From an uncultured bacterium (GTDB taxonomy: Bacteria; Bacteroidota; Ignavibacteria; Kapaibacteriales; UBA4661): 64,000 nt of DNA. The translations under genes and the position numbers were made by a program. A model generated the notes under the pieces. That model saw only the letters and a list, made by a program, of their open reading frames with translations, was not told the DNA's origin and ran no database searches. The DNA is taken from the NCBI GenBank assembly GCA_937899715.1, contig CALCNX010000092.1, positions 1 to 64,000 of the forward strand, read 5' to 3'. Positions 7,753 through 16,509 of the stretch are shown here, piece after piece (within the stretch, counting starts at the first letter, position 1; every line of letters begins with the position of its first letter).

Positions 7753-10137
7753 ATGGTCAAAAATCATCTTCTCTCGCTTGCAATGATGCTTCTTTCAGGC
7801 ATCAGCCTTCTTGCGCAATCCTCCCCGCAAGCATCACCCCACACGTCAGTCCAGACAGTGCGCGGAACAGTGGTTAATTCTACCACACAAGCTCCCCTAC
7901 AAGGCGCAACAGTCCGCATTCTTGAACTTGGCAAGGGCGCAATTACTCTTTCGGAAGGACAATTCAAAATAGCGGACGTTACGGCGGGGCGTTACACGTT
8001 GCGCGTTACGGCGCTTGGTTATGAGGCTTTTTCGATACCGATTGTTGTCACGACGGGAAAGGAAGTCATTGTGAACTTGCCGCTTGTCGAGAAAATTATT
8101 CGGAGCGAAGCAGCAATGGTATCGGCACGAAAAGAAAGTTTTGTTCCCATTAACGAGGCTTCGCTTATTTCGGCAAACGTCTTTACGCTGGACGACGCAT
8201 ACCGTTTTGCAGGAGCGCGGGGCGATGTAGCTCGCATGGCATCAGGCTTTGCGGGTGTGCTCAGTGCGAACGATACGCGCAATGACATCGTGATTCGCGG
8301 TGGTGCGCCGACAGAATTACTCTGGCGGCTGGACGGTATGGACATTCCAAACCCGAATCACTTCGCCACACAAGGTGCAACGGGCGGTCCAGTGGGAGCA
8401 ATTAACTCGAATATGCTGGCGAACAGCGATTTCCTTACAGGCGCATTTCCTGCCGAGTATGGCGACCGTATGTCCGGTGTCTTCGACCTCCGCACAAGAA
8501 ACGGCAATGACGAAAAGTATGAGTTCGTGGGGCAATTCGGCTTTAATGGCGTTGAAGCAATGGCGGAAGGACCACTTCCTTTCGGCACAAACAGTGACGT
8601 GAAGGGGAGTTTTCTCATCGGCTACAGAAAATCATTTTTGGAGCTGCTCTCTGCGCTTGGCACGAATTTTACGGGCGCTGGCGTTCCGCGTTATGAAGAT
8701 TTATCACTGAAGATAAACCTGAATGTGGGGAAGTCGCATAAAATCTGGCTTACGGGTCTTTTAGGAACAAGCGATATTTTTATGCAAAACTCTAGTGGGA
8801 AAAATCTTCGCACCGGTGACCAAGACACAAAAAATGGTACCGATCTCACTGCGATTGGTCTTCATTGGCGAGCGTTTTTCTCAGAACGCGCCTTTGGGAC
8901 TCTTACGCTTGGCATGGTTTCAAGCCGTTTCCGCACAGATGTTGATTCCATCACGGCGACGAGCGAGGGCGGGCTGCGCGATGTGTCGGCGTGGTATCGC
9001 AATCGTGCTTCGGAAGGTTATTGGACGGCTAAATATGCCGTTTCGTACTCGCCGGACACCCGCAGTGTACTCACGGGAGCAGTCGAAACGAGGCTTCGCA
9101 CCTACAACCTTGACGAATACCGCACCACAACAAGTCTTTTTAGTAACACGCTCTTTTCGGTCAAAGCCAGTGGCACTGCCCTTCAAACCTTGAGTTTTGT
9201 TAATTGGAATTATCGTTTCACCGATGATATGACGCTGAATGTGGGTTTACATTCGCAGTATCTCGGAGTGAGCAACCGTGCCACCCTTGAGCCGCGAGCA
9301 TCTTTTGCATGGAATGTTGCTCCGCAGCACACCTTGACGCTTGGCACGGGCATCTACCGCCAATCACAGCCTCTTGCGGTGTATCTGGATACATCACCAA
9401 AAGTGGATAATCGCTCACTTGATTTCTCGCAGGCTGTTCACTACGTTGCGGGATATAGTTTTGCCGCCGCAGCCGATATACTGTTCAAGGCTGAAGCCTA
9501 CTACAAGGATTATTCCCATATTCCAATTTCGGCAAGCACCACAAATTCTTTTTCAGCGCTCAATCTTGGCACAAACTTCGGTAGTATCAGTGGTCTGGGC
9601 AATCTAGCGAATAACGGCATCGGACGTAGTTACGGTGCGGAGTTTTCGTTCTCAAAGCATTTTTCAAGTTCGTGGTATGCGCTTGCTTCCCTCTCTCTTG
9701 TGCGGCAGGAATACCGAGGCTCCGACAATGTGTGGCGAAGCGGGGCGTTCGACAATGGTTATATTGTGACGGTTCTGGCGGGTTACGATTGGAAAATAAC
9801 GGATAGCTTTTCGATTGAATTTTCGGGGCGATATGCCCGTGCAGGCGGTGCTCCCACAACGCCTATTAACACTGAGCTTTCGCGTCGTTACCAGACGACT
9901 GTGCGCAATTCGGAAGACGCATATTCACTTCGCCTTCCCGATTATGAGCGCATTGATGCACGGATTGATTTTCGCAACAACTTCAATGGCTGGGCGCTTA
10001 TCAGCTATGTTTCGATAGAAAACTTGCTCAATCGCCAGAATCTCTTGGGATATTCGTACAGCACCGCTCGTGATGAAGTTGTCGGAACGGCGCAGTTAGG
10101 TCGCTTTTTTATCGGCGGTGTGCGCGTTGAGTTTTAA
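7753..10137 (+). CDS. TonB-dependent outer-membrane receptor with carboxypeptidase-like N-terminal domain
   Basis: A 794-residue outer-membrane receptor. A signal peptide (hydrophobic run ending SGISLLAQ) is followed by a carboxypeptidase-regulatory-like beta-sandwich (VRGTVVNSTTQAPLQGATV). The plug domain is recognised by the NDIVIRGGAPTELLWRLDGM motif, and the rest is a barrel ending in the aromatic terminus GVRVEF. The start ATG 7753 gives a clean signal peptide; in-frame alternatives lie at 7723 (ATG) and 7687 (TTG). The ligand is unknown. It stands upstream of the trp leader with no obvious link to tryptophan. Confidence 0.85.
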   Translation: MVKNHLLSLAMMLLSGISLLAQSSPQASPHTSVQTVRGTVVNSTTQAPLQGATVRILELGKGAITLSEGQFKIADVTAGRYTLRVTALGYEAFSIPIVVTTGKEVIVNLPLVEKIIRSEAAMVSARKESFVPINEASLISANVFTLDDAYRFAGARGDVARMASGFAGVLSANDTRNDIVIRGGAPTELLWRLDGMDIPNPNHFATQGATGGPVGAINSNMLANSDFLTGAFPAEYGDRMSGVFDLRTRNGNDEKYEFVGQFGFNGVEAMAEGPLPFGTNSDVKGSFLIGYRKSFLELLSALGTNFTGAGVPRYEDLSLKINLNVGKSHKIWLTGLLGTSDIFMQNSSGKNLRTGDQDTKNGTDLTAIGLHWRAFFSERAFGTLTLGMVSSRFRTDVDSITATSEGGLRDVSAWYRNRASEGYWTAKYAVSYSPDTRSVLTGAVETRLRTYNLDEYRTTTSLFSNTLFSVKASGTALQTLSFVNWNYRFTDDMTLNVGLHSQYLGVSNRATLEPRASFAWNVAPQHTLTLGTGIYRQSQPLAVYLDTSPKVDNRSLDFSQAVHYVAGYSFAAAADILFKAEAYYKDYSHIPISASTTNSFSALNLGTNFGSISGLGNLANNGIGRSYGAEFSFSKHFSSSWYALASLSLVRQEYRGSDNVWRSGAFDNGYIVTVLAGYDWKITDSFSIEFSGRYARAGGAPTTPINTELSRRYQTTVRNSEDAYSLRLPDYERIDARIDFRNNFNGWALISYVSIENLLNRQNLLGYSYSTARDEVVGTAQLGRFFIGGVRVEF

Positions 10138-10326
10138 TGCTGCTTCATGGTTTGATTTGTTATGTAGTTTTTACGCAGTGCTGTGGAACAAGGTTTTAAG
10201 GGCTGCGTAGGTGTTTGGTTTTCGTTGTACAGAGGTTTTCGGCTCAGAAAAATTTGCTTTGCTACAAAAAAATTCGCATCTTCGCAGAGTCAATTACTAC
10301 TTTAATTTCGACTCCAAACAACAACG
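10138..10326 (+). other. Intergenic region upstream of the trp leader peptide
   Basis: No open reading frame or RNA gene is seen here. The trp promoter must lie in this stretch. The AT-rich segment 10240-10310 is the likeliest place, but no -10/-35 or Bacteroidota-type TAnnTTTG box could be chosen with confidence. Confidence 0.4.
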
Positions 10327-10392
10327 ATGATAATGCAAACAAATAGCTGGCTCTGGTGGTGGAACTACTCGCATTCCGATTTGGCGGCGTAG
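10327..10392 (+). CDS. trpL: trp operon leader peptide
   Basis: A 21-codon open frame (or 19 codons from the in-frame ATG at 10333) that contains the run Trp-Leu-Trp-Trp-Trp at codons 8-12. It ends in TAG at 10390-10392. Four Trp codons in five, about 100 bp before trpE and just ahead of a terminator hairpin, is the hallmark of a transcription-attenuation leader. Ribosome stalling at these codons when charged tRNA-Trp is scarce would leave the downstream antiterminator arm free. No strong Shine-Dalgarno site is seen, as is common in this phylum. Confidence 0.85.
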   Translation: MIMQTNSWLWWWNYSHSDLAA

Positions 10393-10479
10393 CGCTTTCC
10401 CCGTGCAGCTATCACATTTTCAAGAATTTTGATAAAATGATTAGCAAAGCCTACTGCCCACAAGCAGTAGGCTTTTTTT
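10386..10479 (+). promoter_or_regulatory. trp attenuator (antiterminator and terminator)
   Basis: The terminator has an 11-bp perfect stem, AAGCCTACTGC at 10447-10457 and GCAGTAGGCTT at 10464-10474, with a 6-base loop and a seven-T run at 10473-10479. It lies immediately before trpE. A competing antiterminator can form between 10386-10397 (GGC, GTAG, GCTT with one bulge) and 10447-10458 (AAGC, CTAC, GCC with one bulge), giving 11 pairs. The 5' arm contains the leader stop codon, so a ribosome finishing the leader masks it and termination wins. A ribosome stalled at the Trp codons (10348-10362) leaves it free. Pairings were found by eye, not by energy calculation. Confidence 0.82.
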
Positions 10480-10495
10480 ATGAATTTGAAATACT

Positions 10496-11953
10496 ATGCA
10501 ACACAAAACACACCTCACAACCCGCTTCAAGACTGTTCTTGCGGATACCTATACACCGGTGAGCATCTATCTGCAAGTGCGCGACGTGTTCCCGAACAGC
10601 ATTTTGCTGGAAAGCTCGGACTATCACGGTAATGAAAATAGCTGCTCGTACATCTGCTGCAAACCTATTGCGAGCTTTATCGTCAACCACGACGGACACA
10701 AAAGCGAGATTTCGTGCCGCTTGCCGAATGGTGAGCATACAACGCACGTGGTAAAGAGTAATGCCGAAGTTTTGCCTGCATTGAGTGCATTTCTGCGTGG
10801 CTTCACGAGCGAGCATGGCGGTTCGCATTTCCCACATTTCGCATATAATGGCGTGTTTGGGTATATGAGCTACGATGCCGTGCAGTATTGTGAGGACATC
10901 GCGCTCCATGCCGAATGTGAGCCGGAGCGTCGTATTCCACTCATGCAGTACCACCTTTACCAGTACGTCATAGCGCTCAATCACTTCACCAATGAGCTTT
11001 CGGTTATTGAGCACGTGCCGGAGAGCAGTATTCATGCTGATTCGGGAGATTCCATTGAGACGATTACCTCGCTTATCGGCAAGAAAACATTTGCAAGCTA
11101 CCGCTTCGAGGCGGAGACGGAAGAAACATCGAACTTTACGGATGAGGAATTTTTAGAAACGCTGGGGCGCATCAAACCACACATTTATCGGGGCGATGTA
11201 TTCCAGATTGTGCCGTCGCGCCGCTACCAGCGCGGGTTCAAGGGTGATGATTTTAATGTGTACAGGGCGCTCCGCAGCGTGAATCCGTCGCCGTACTTGT
11301 TTTATTTCGATTACGGTTCTATGCGCCTTATGGGGTCATCGCCGGAAGCACAAATCATCATCAAGAGCGGTCGGGCAGAAATTCACCCGATAGCAGGCAC
11401 GTTCCGCCGCACAGGGCATGATGCAACCGATGCGGAGCGGGCAGCAGAACTTCAAAAAGACCCGAAAGAAAATGCTGAACACGTGATGCTTGTTGACCTC
11501 GCGCGTAATGACCTTAGCCGCCATTGCACCAATGTGACCGTAGATGTGTACAAAGAAGTGCAGTATTACTCCCACGTCATTCACTTGGTCTCCAAAGTGA
11601 GCGGTACGCTTCAAGCAGCAAATGATGGGACACAAGATTCTGTCAGCATTGTAGCCGATACTTTTCCGGCAGGAACGCTTTCGGGTGCGCCGAAATATAT
11701 GGCAATGACGCTCATTGACCGCTACGAGCGCGGCGCACGTGGCTTCTATGGCGGCGCGGTGGGATTTATTGATTTTAATGGTGATGTGAATCAAGCAATT
11801 ATGATTCGTTCTATGATGAGCAAGAATAATACGCTCACCTATCAAGCAGGTATGGGCTTTGTGGCGGATTCCATTCCCGAAAGTGAGTTGCAGGAAGTTC
11901 ATAATAAACTGGGCGCGCTACGGAAGGCAATCGCTTTTGCGCAGAATCTTTAA
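10496..11953 (+). CDS. trpE: Anthranilate synthase component I
   Basis: A 485-residue chorismate-binding subunit that turns chorismate into anthranilate, using ammonia passed from TrpG. The N-terminal LLES stretch corresponds to the region that binds feedback tryptophan. The catalytic half carries RGDVFQIVPSRR, SPEAQIIIKSGRAEIHPIAGT, VDLARNDLSR, GTLSGAPKYMA and the C-terminal QAGMGFVADS. The length is normal. It starts 17 bp after the attenuator T run, so expression should respond to charged tRNA-Trp, and activity probably to tryptophan itself. trpG follows after 37 bp. Confidence 0.96.
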   Translation: MQHKTHLTTRFKTVLADTYTPVSIYLQVRDVFPNSILLESSDYHGNENSCSYICCKPIASFIVNHDGHKSEISCRLPNGEHTTHVVKSNAEVLPALSAFLRGFTSEHGGSHFPHFAYNGVFGYMSYDAVQYCEDIALHAECEPERRIPLMQYHLYQYVIALNHFTNELSVIEHVPESSIHADSGDSIETITSLIGKKTFASYRFEAETEETSNFTDEEFLETLGRIKPHIYRGDVFQIVPSRRYQRGFKGDDFNVYRALRSVNPSPYLFYFDYGSMRLMGSSPEAQIIIKSGRAEIHPIAGTFRRTGHDATDAERAAELQKDPKENAEHVMLVDLARNDLSRHCTNVTVDVYKEVQYYSHVIHLVSKVSGTLQAANDGTQDSVSIVADTFPAGTLSGAPKYMAMTLIDRYERGARGFYGGAVGFIDFNGDVNQAIMIRSMMSKNNTLTYQAGMGFVADSIPESELQEVHNKLGALRKAIAFAQNL

Positions 11954-11990
11954 TCAATCATTCAACAAGGTACCAAGTAACAGATCAATT

Positions 11991-12554
11991 ATGACCATTC
12001 TTCTTCTTGACAATTACGATTCCTTCACATATAATGTTGCCCACCTTATACGCGAGTGTGGTTATGCTGTGGATGTGATTCGTAACGATAAAATCACGCT
12101 GGACGAAGCTGAGCAGTACGACAAAATAGTTCTCTCGCCCGGTCCAGGTATTCCTGAAGAAGCAGGAATCATGCCCGAACTCATCAAGCGTTATGCCGCC
12201 CAAAAGCCGATTCTAGGCGTGTGTCTGGGGCATCAGGCAATTGGGGAGGCATTCGGCGCACGGCTTCAGAATCTGCCTCGTGTGGTGCATGGTGTTGCAA
12301 CAAAGGCGCACGTTACCACACCGGATGTGCTTTTTCAAGAACTGCCAGAAGAGTTCGCCGTCGGGCGCTATCACTCATGGGTAGTGGATGCACATGAGTT
12401 TCCCGCAGAACTGGAAGTAACGGCGACCGACGACGACGGACAAATCATGGCGCTACGGCATCGGACATACAATGTGCGCGGAGTGCAGTTCCACCCTGAA
12501 TCTGTGCTGACCGAGCATGGCGCACGGATGATGAAAAACTGGCTGGAAAGCTAG
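11991..12554 (+). CDS. trpG: Anthranilate synthase component II, glutamine amidotransferase
   Basis: A 187-residue class I glutamine amidotransferase. It begins LLLDNYDSFTYN, has SPGPGIP for oxyanion and glutamine binding, the nucleophile Cys78 in GVCLGHQAIGEAFG, and the His-Glu pair in VQFHPESVLTEHG. It supplies ammonia to TrpE. The start at ATG 11991 matches the family N-terminus; the longer open frame overlaps the trpE coding end in another frame. A shared role with p-aminobenzoate synthesis cannot be excluded, but the position beside trpE favours tryptophan. Confidence 0.95.
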   Translation: MTILLLDNYDSFTYNVAHLIRECGYAVDVIRNDKITLDEAEQYDKIVLSPGPGIPEEAGIMPELIKRYAAQKPILGVCLGHQAIGEAFGARLQNLPRVVHGVATKAHVTTPDVLFQELPEEFAVGRYHSWVVDAHEFPAELEVTATDDDGQIMALRHRTYNVRGVQFHPESVLTEHGARMMKNWLES

Positions 12555-12621
12555 TCGTGCCTGATTGTATCGTCAATACCGTAAAGAAATAATTGGCAAA
12601 ATGAAAATTTAAGTAATAATT

Positions 12622-12642
12622 TTGTACAATTGTTTTGTACAA
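12622..12642. promoter_or_regulatory. Candidate toxin-antitoxin operator, paired palindromes
   Basis: Two identical 8-bp palindromes TTGTACAA (12622-12629 and 12635-12642) lie 13 bp apart centre to centre and end 18 bp before the antitoxin start. Phd/YefM-type antitoxins usually repress their own operon by binding such paired palindromes. The assignment is inferred from position and symmetry. Confidence 0.55.
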
Positions 12643-12660
12643 TAATATTTCTCTGTTTCT

Positions 12661-12894
12661 ATGAAAACTGTTGCTGTCAGCGAATTTCGGGCACACCTTG
12701 TTGATTTTTTAAGTACTGTTGAGTCAGGTGAAACGCTTGTTTTAACTTCACGCGGAAAAGAAATTGCGCGTATTGTACCCCCGAAGCAAGCACAAAAACA
12801 AGCACGTCAAAAATTGGCTGAACTCCAAAAGTACGCATATATTGGAGATGTTGTCACACCTGCCGTGGCTGGCGACGAATGGAGTGAGCAATGA
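12661..12894 (+). CDS. Type II antitoxin, Phd/YefM family
   Basis: A 77-residue protein with the Phd/YefM N-terminal fold (VAVSEFRAHLVDFLSTVESGE, then LTSRGKEIARIVP). The basic Q/K-rich stretch and the acidic tail typically fold over the partner toxin. It overlaps the following PIN-domain gene by four bases (ATGA), the usual antitoxin-first layout. It would neutralise the toxin and repress its own promoter, for which a paired palindrome lies just upstream. The module sits between trpG and trpD. Confidence 0.85.
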   Translation: MKTVAVSEFRAHLVDFLSTVESGETLVLTSRGKEIARIVPPKQAQKQARQKLAELQKYAYIGDVVTPAVAGDEWSEQ

Positions 12895-13286
12895 TCGTGA
12901 TGGACACTTGCGCAGTTATTTGGAATGCACTTGCTCCTGAAAAGATAAGTGTAAAAGCCCAATCTGCTATAAAGAAAGCAAACCGTACAACCGGAATGTA
13001 CATTTGCGATATTTCATTTTGGGAGATTTCAATGCTTATCAAAAAAGGACGCTTTAATCCGGCTTGTGACTACGAAATGTTTATTGATACATTGCTCAAT
13101 GCCAACAAATATGTTATAGCTCAGATTACGCCAACTATTGCCGAGCTGTCAAACTATTTGCCGAATTCCATCAACAAAGACCCAGCAGATAGGATTATTG
13201 CAGCGACAGCAATCACCTATAAAGCACCTCTCGTTACGGCAGACGAGAACTTAAATACATCACCACTTATACCGTCAATTTGGTAA
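12891..13286 (+). CDS. PIN-domain ribonuclease toxin, VapC-like
   Basis: A 131-residue PIN-domain protein with the acidic active-site pattern intact. Asp5 is in VMDTCAVIW, a Glu follows in SFWEISML, and the later Asp residues are in DPADRIIAATA and TADENL. VapC-type toxins are metal-dependent endoribonucleases, often cutting tRNA or rRNA. It overlaps the antitoxin gene by four bases. Start choice is slightly uncertain because ATG 12900 is in frame. All acidic residues being kept suggests an active toxin. The RNA target is unknown. Confidence 0.85.
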   Translation: MIVMDTCAVIWNALAPEKISVKAQSAIKKANRTTGMYICDISFWEISMLIKKGRFNPACDYEMFIDTLLNANKYVIAQITPTIAELSNYLPNSINKDPADRIIAATAITYKAPLVTADENLNTSPLIPSIW

Positions 13287-13314
13287 GTTTTTACCGTACA
13301 TTTTATCTGTACAA

Positions 13315-14139
13315 ATGCTCAAAAAAAAATTGCACAATATCAAACTCATCGTTTCCGACGTTGACGGTACATTTCTTCCTAAAAGCCGCACTATTACTGA
13401 AGCTACACGCAAGGTTTTAGCAGAACTGGCAGAGCGTGAAATATCGGTCGTCTTAGCGAGTTCGCGTCCACCGCTCGGTATGCGCCACATTCTTGACGAT
13501 GCGGGTTTTACATCAACTCCAACGCCGTTTATCGGTATGAATGGCGCTGTCATCGCAAACACAAGCGGCAAAACTCTGCATAGTGCAACGCTAGAACCTT
13601 CACTGGTGCAGGCGGTGTACGAGACGGTCATGGATACGGGCGTAAACTTTATGCTGCTAGACGAAAAAGGTTGGTGGAGTTCCGGCAATGACGAGCTAGT
13701 GCAGCGTGAGGCAGCTTCGCTTCGGTTTGAGCCGATTCTGAGCGGCTTGCACGAACGCATGAAATCACCCGTAAGTAAAATCACGCTTCTGGGCAAGCCC
13801 GAACACAGTGCCGAAGCAAAACGTCGTCTCGATGCGCTCTTTGAAGGAAAAATTTCTGCTTCCAGTCCCGCAAACCCCAAATTTATTGATATAACTGCAC
13901 CGGGTGTTCACAAAGGCACGGCTGTCATGCGTTTGGCAGAAATACTTGGCGTAAAAAGTGAAGAAATATGCACTATTGGCGATGGCGACAATGACGTTGA
14001 AATGTTTCGTGTTTCCGGCATGAGCGTTGCAATGGGGCACGCATCGGAGACCGTGCGCAATGCCGCCACGCACCTGACAGCAAGCCATGAAGAGGATGGT
14101 TGGGCAAAAGCAATGAGCAACTTCATTTTGCAAAATTAG
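13315..14139 (+). CDS. Cof-type HAD-family phosphatase
   Basis: A 274-residue haloacid dehalogenase superfamily hydrolase of the Cof (IIB cap) type. Asp15 and Asp17 in SDVDGTFLP are the nucleophile and acid/base. VLASSRP is motif II, a Lys lies ahead of the C-terminal core (HKGTAVMRLAEILG), and IGDGDNDVEMF is motif IV. A large cap domain is inserted between motifs II and III. Such enzymes dephosphorylate sugar phosphates, flavin or pyridoxal phosphates; the substrate here is not predictable. It lies between the toxin and trpD on the same strand. Confidence 0.88.
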   Translation: MLKKKLHNIKLIVSDVDGTFLPKSRTITEATRKVLAELAEREISVVLASSRPPLGMRHILDDAGFTSTPTPFIGMNGAVIANTSGKTLHSATLEPSLVQAVYETVMDTGVNFMLLDEKGWWSSGNDELVQREAASLRFEPILSGLHERMKSPVSKITLLGKPEHSAEAKRRLDALFEGKISASSPANPKFIDITAPGVHKGTAVMRLAEILGVKSEEICTIGDGDNDVEMFRVSGMSVAMGHASETVRNAATHLTASHEEDGWAKAMSNFILQN

Positions 14140-14212
14140 TCATGAAAAATTAAGAATAGTGAATGTACTCGCAGCCTAGTACCAATCAACCTTACAACAA
14201 AAATGACCAACT

Positions 14213-15205
14213 ATGAAAGATATCTTACAACATCTCTTTGACCACAAAACGCTTACAAAAGCAGAAGCAAAAAAGGTACTGACTGAAATTGCTTCCGGTG
14301 CGTGTAGTGATGCGCACATCACGGCTTTTCTCACTGTTTTTATGATGCGGAGCATCACGGTTGAGGAATTGAGCGGCTTCCGGGAGGTGCTTTTGGAACT
14401 CTGTCACCGCGTGGACTTAGGAGGGCTACCGACGATTGATATGTGCGGCACAGGCGGCGACAGCAAAGACACCTTTAATATCTCGACGACTGCGATGTTT
14501 GTGGCTGCGGGCGCGGGCGTAAAGGTCGCAAAACATGGCAATTATGGCGTTTCGTCGGTGTCGGGGTCGTCAAATGTGCTTCAGTGCTTGGGGTACACAT
14601 TCACGAATGATGTGGATGCTCTTCGGCGCTCGCTCGACCGCTCTGGCGTTTGCTTCATGCACGCGCCGATGTTTCACCCCGCTATGAAAGCCGTTGCGCC
14701 GATTCGTCAGGCACTCGGTATGCGGACGTTTTTCAATATGCTCGGACCACTTGTCAATCCTGCGTTTCCGCCCTTTCAACTCACAGGAGTTTTTAGCATG
14801 GAACTTGCCCGTATGTATGGGTATTTATTGCAGAACGACCCCGCAAAACAAGGTTATATAGTCCTTCGCGCTCTTGACGGCTACGATGAAATTTCCCTTA
14901 CGGGTGCTTTTAAGCTCATTTCTCGTGGGCAGGAAGAGCTTTTAGAGCCTTCTGCGCTAGGGCTGGAGAGAGTAAGAGCGGAAGATTTGCGCGGTGGAAC
15001 AACACCGGAAGAAAACACTCAGATTTTTTTGCGTATCTTGGAAGGCGGCGGCACTACGGCGCAACAAGCGGTCGTGTGCGCTAATGCAGGCATGGCAATT
15101 CATTGTGTGCAGCCGCATATCGCCAAGCCCGATGCCGTGCGATTGGCAAAGGAATCTCTTGTTTCCGGCAAAGCACTTGCTGCTTTCAAGTCATTCATGC
15201 AATAA
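14213..15205 (+). CDS. trpD: Anthranilate phosphoribosyltransferase
   Basis: A 330-residue enzyme joining anthranilate to PRPP to give N-(5-phosphoribosyl)anthranilate. The PRPP-binding GTGGD loop is present in DMCGTGGDSKDTFNIST, followed by VAKHGNYGVSS, the anthranilate-binding MHAPMFHPAMK and RTFFNMLGPLVNP. The substrate loop reads SGSSNVLQCLG where many homologues have SGSADVL, a mild variation. The length is normal. It is the third trp gene in pathway order but is separated from trpG by the toxin-antitoxin pair and a HAD gene. Confidence 0.95.
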   Translation: MKDILQHLFDHKTLTKAEAKKVLTEIASGACSDAHITAFLTVFMMRSITVEELSGFREVLLELCHRVDLGGLPTIDMCGTGGDSKDTFNISTTAMFVAAGAGVKVAKHGNYGVSSVSGSSNVLQCLGYTFTNDVDALRRSLDRSGVCFMHAPMFHPAMKAVAPIRQALGMRTFFNMLGPLVNPAFPPFQLTGVFSMELARMYGYLLQNDPAKQGYIVLRALDGYDEISLTGAFKLISRGQEELLEPSALGLERVRAEDLRGGTTPEENTQIFLRILEGGGTTAQQAVVCANAGMAIHCVQPHIAKPDAVRLAKESLVSGKALAAFKSFMQ

Positions 15206-15216
15206 GTCCCAATGAC

Positions 15217-15459
15217 TTACTCGACCACATAAACGCGCGGTCTGAGTGTCTTAGGCGCATTAGCACTAGGGCGCACGAGTATTCCGAGCGGTTCATACGG
15301 TTTTTTACCGTTTTTGAGACTGCGCTTGAGTTCCGCACCCAAGACCTCAATTTCATCCGGCGCAAGGACGCGGTCAACCGTGATTTGTAAGCCGTAACTG
15401 CGTTTTTCAATGGTGTACATATTCGTATTCAGGTATTGATGAAGTATATTTGTACTCAT
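15217..15459 (-). CDS. Short STAS/SpoIIAA-like protein, possibly truncated
   Basis: An 80-residue open frame on the strand opposite the trp genes. The N-terminal part (MYTIEKRSYGLQITVDRVL, then DEIEVLGAELKRSLKNGKKPYEPLGILV) resembles the first strand-helix-strand unit of small STAS/SpoIIAA-like proteins of about 130 residues. The sequence then stops after a short unrelated-looking tail, so it may be a truncated remnant. It lies just after trpD with its 3' end facing trpD. A similar-sized full-length relative is encoded at 45561-45968. Function unknown; a non-coding stretch cannot be excluded. Confidence 0.4.
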   Translation of the reverse strand: MSTNILHQYLNTNMYTIEKRSYGLQITVDRVLAPDEIEVLGAELKRSLKNGKKPYEPLGILVRPSANAPKTLRPRVYVVE

Positions 15460-15573
15460 TCAAAAATACACATCACGTTTTGTGTGGGTGTTACGAGGCA
15501 CGTTACCATCGCATAATAAATCGTGAAGAGATTACCGTAAACGCTACATTTTCATTTTATCTCAGTTAAAGCC

Positions 15574-16407
15574 ATGAACATACTCGACGAAATTATTTCA
15601 TACAAGCGAACCGAAGTTCAGGAGCGGAAAGAACTATACCCCGCAAAACTCCTCGAAAAGTCGCTCTATTTCTCGTCTCCGGCGGTGTCGCTGAAAAAAT
15701 ATCTGCTTCGTGCGGACAAAAGCGGTATTATCGCTGAAATCAAGCGTGCATCACCCTCGAAAGGTGTTATCAATAAGTACGTTTCGATTGAGCGAACGTC
15801 CATCGGTTATATGCAAGCAGGCGCATCAGCGCTGTCGGTTCTGACGGATACAAAATTCTTCCAAGGCTCGAATGACGATCTGAAAGCGGCGCGAAAGTTC
15901 AATTACTGCCCGATTTTGCGGAAAGATTTTACGGTGGACGAATACCAAATTCTTGAGGCAAAATCAATCGGTGCCGATGCGATTTTACTTATCGCCGCAG
16001 TGCTTACGCCCGATGAAATCAAGTGTCTTGCTGCCTCTGCCCATTCGCTTGGCTTGGAAGTGCTGCTGGAAGTACATTCCGGCGAAGAACTTGCGCGAAG
16101 CCTCTGCGACGATGTGGATGTGGTCGGCGTGAATAATCGAGATTTGCAGACCTTCTCCGTCTCGCTGGAAACCTCAGAACGTCTTGCAAGCGAGATTCCG
16201 AGCGCTTTTGTCAAAATATCCGAAAGCGGCATAAGAACGGCGGAAGATGTGCATCGTCTTCGCAGTGCCGGATTTCAAGGTTTTTTGATTGGTGAGCAGT
16301 TTATGCGGCATAGCCGCCCCGAAGAGGCGTGCGCTAACTTCATACGGGAATTACGTTCCTATACATCTACGGTGAAAGCATTGGGATTTACGGAACTCCC
16401 TTCGTAA
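15574..16407 (+). CDS. trpC: Indole-3-glycerol-phosphate synthase
   Basis: A 277-residue TIM-barrel enzyme that closes the indole ring from CdRP with loss of CO2 and water. Hallmarks are IIAEIKRASPSKGVI, LRKDFTVDEYQILEAKSIGADAI split over the middle strands, LLEVHSGEEL, VGVNNRDLQTF and ISESGIRTAEDV ahead of the phosphate-binding FLIGEQFM. It is not fused to TrpF, which is encoded separately about 580 bp downstream. The length is normal. Confidence 0.96.
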   Translation: MNILDEIISYKRTEVQERKELYPAKLLEKSLYFSSPAVSLKKYLLRADKSGIIAEIKRASPSKGVINKYVSIERTSIGYMQAGASALSVLTDTKFFQGSNDDLKAARKFNYCPILRKDFTVDEYQILEAKSIGADAILLIAAVLTPDEIKCLAASAHSLGLEVLLEVHSGEELARSLCDDVDVVGVNNRDLQTFSVSLETSERLASEIPSAFVKISESGIRTAEDVHRLRSAGFQGFLIGEQFMRHSRPEEACANFIRELRSYTSTVKALGFTELPS

Positions 16408-16509
16408 ATTTGCCGAGACAAAGGCTTGAGCAACCGAATGTTCGGTTCTAAGCATATAAGTACAGAACAAATATCATTTATTAGCAACCCGTAATTTTTT
16501 GGAGGAAGT

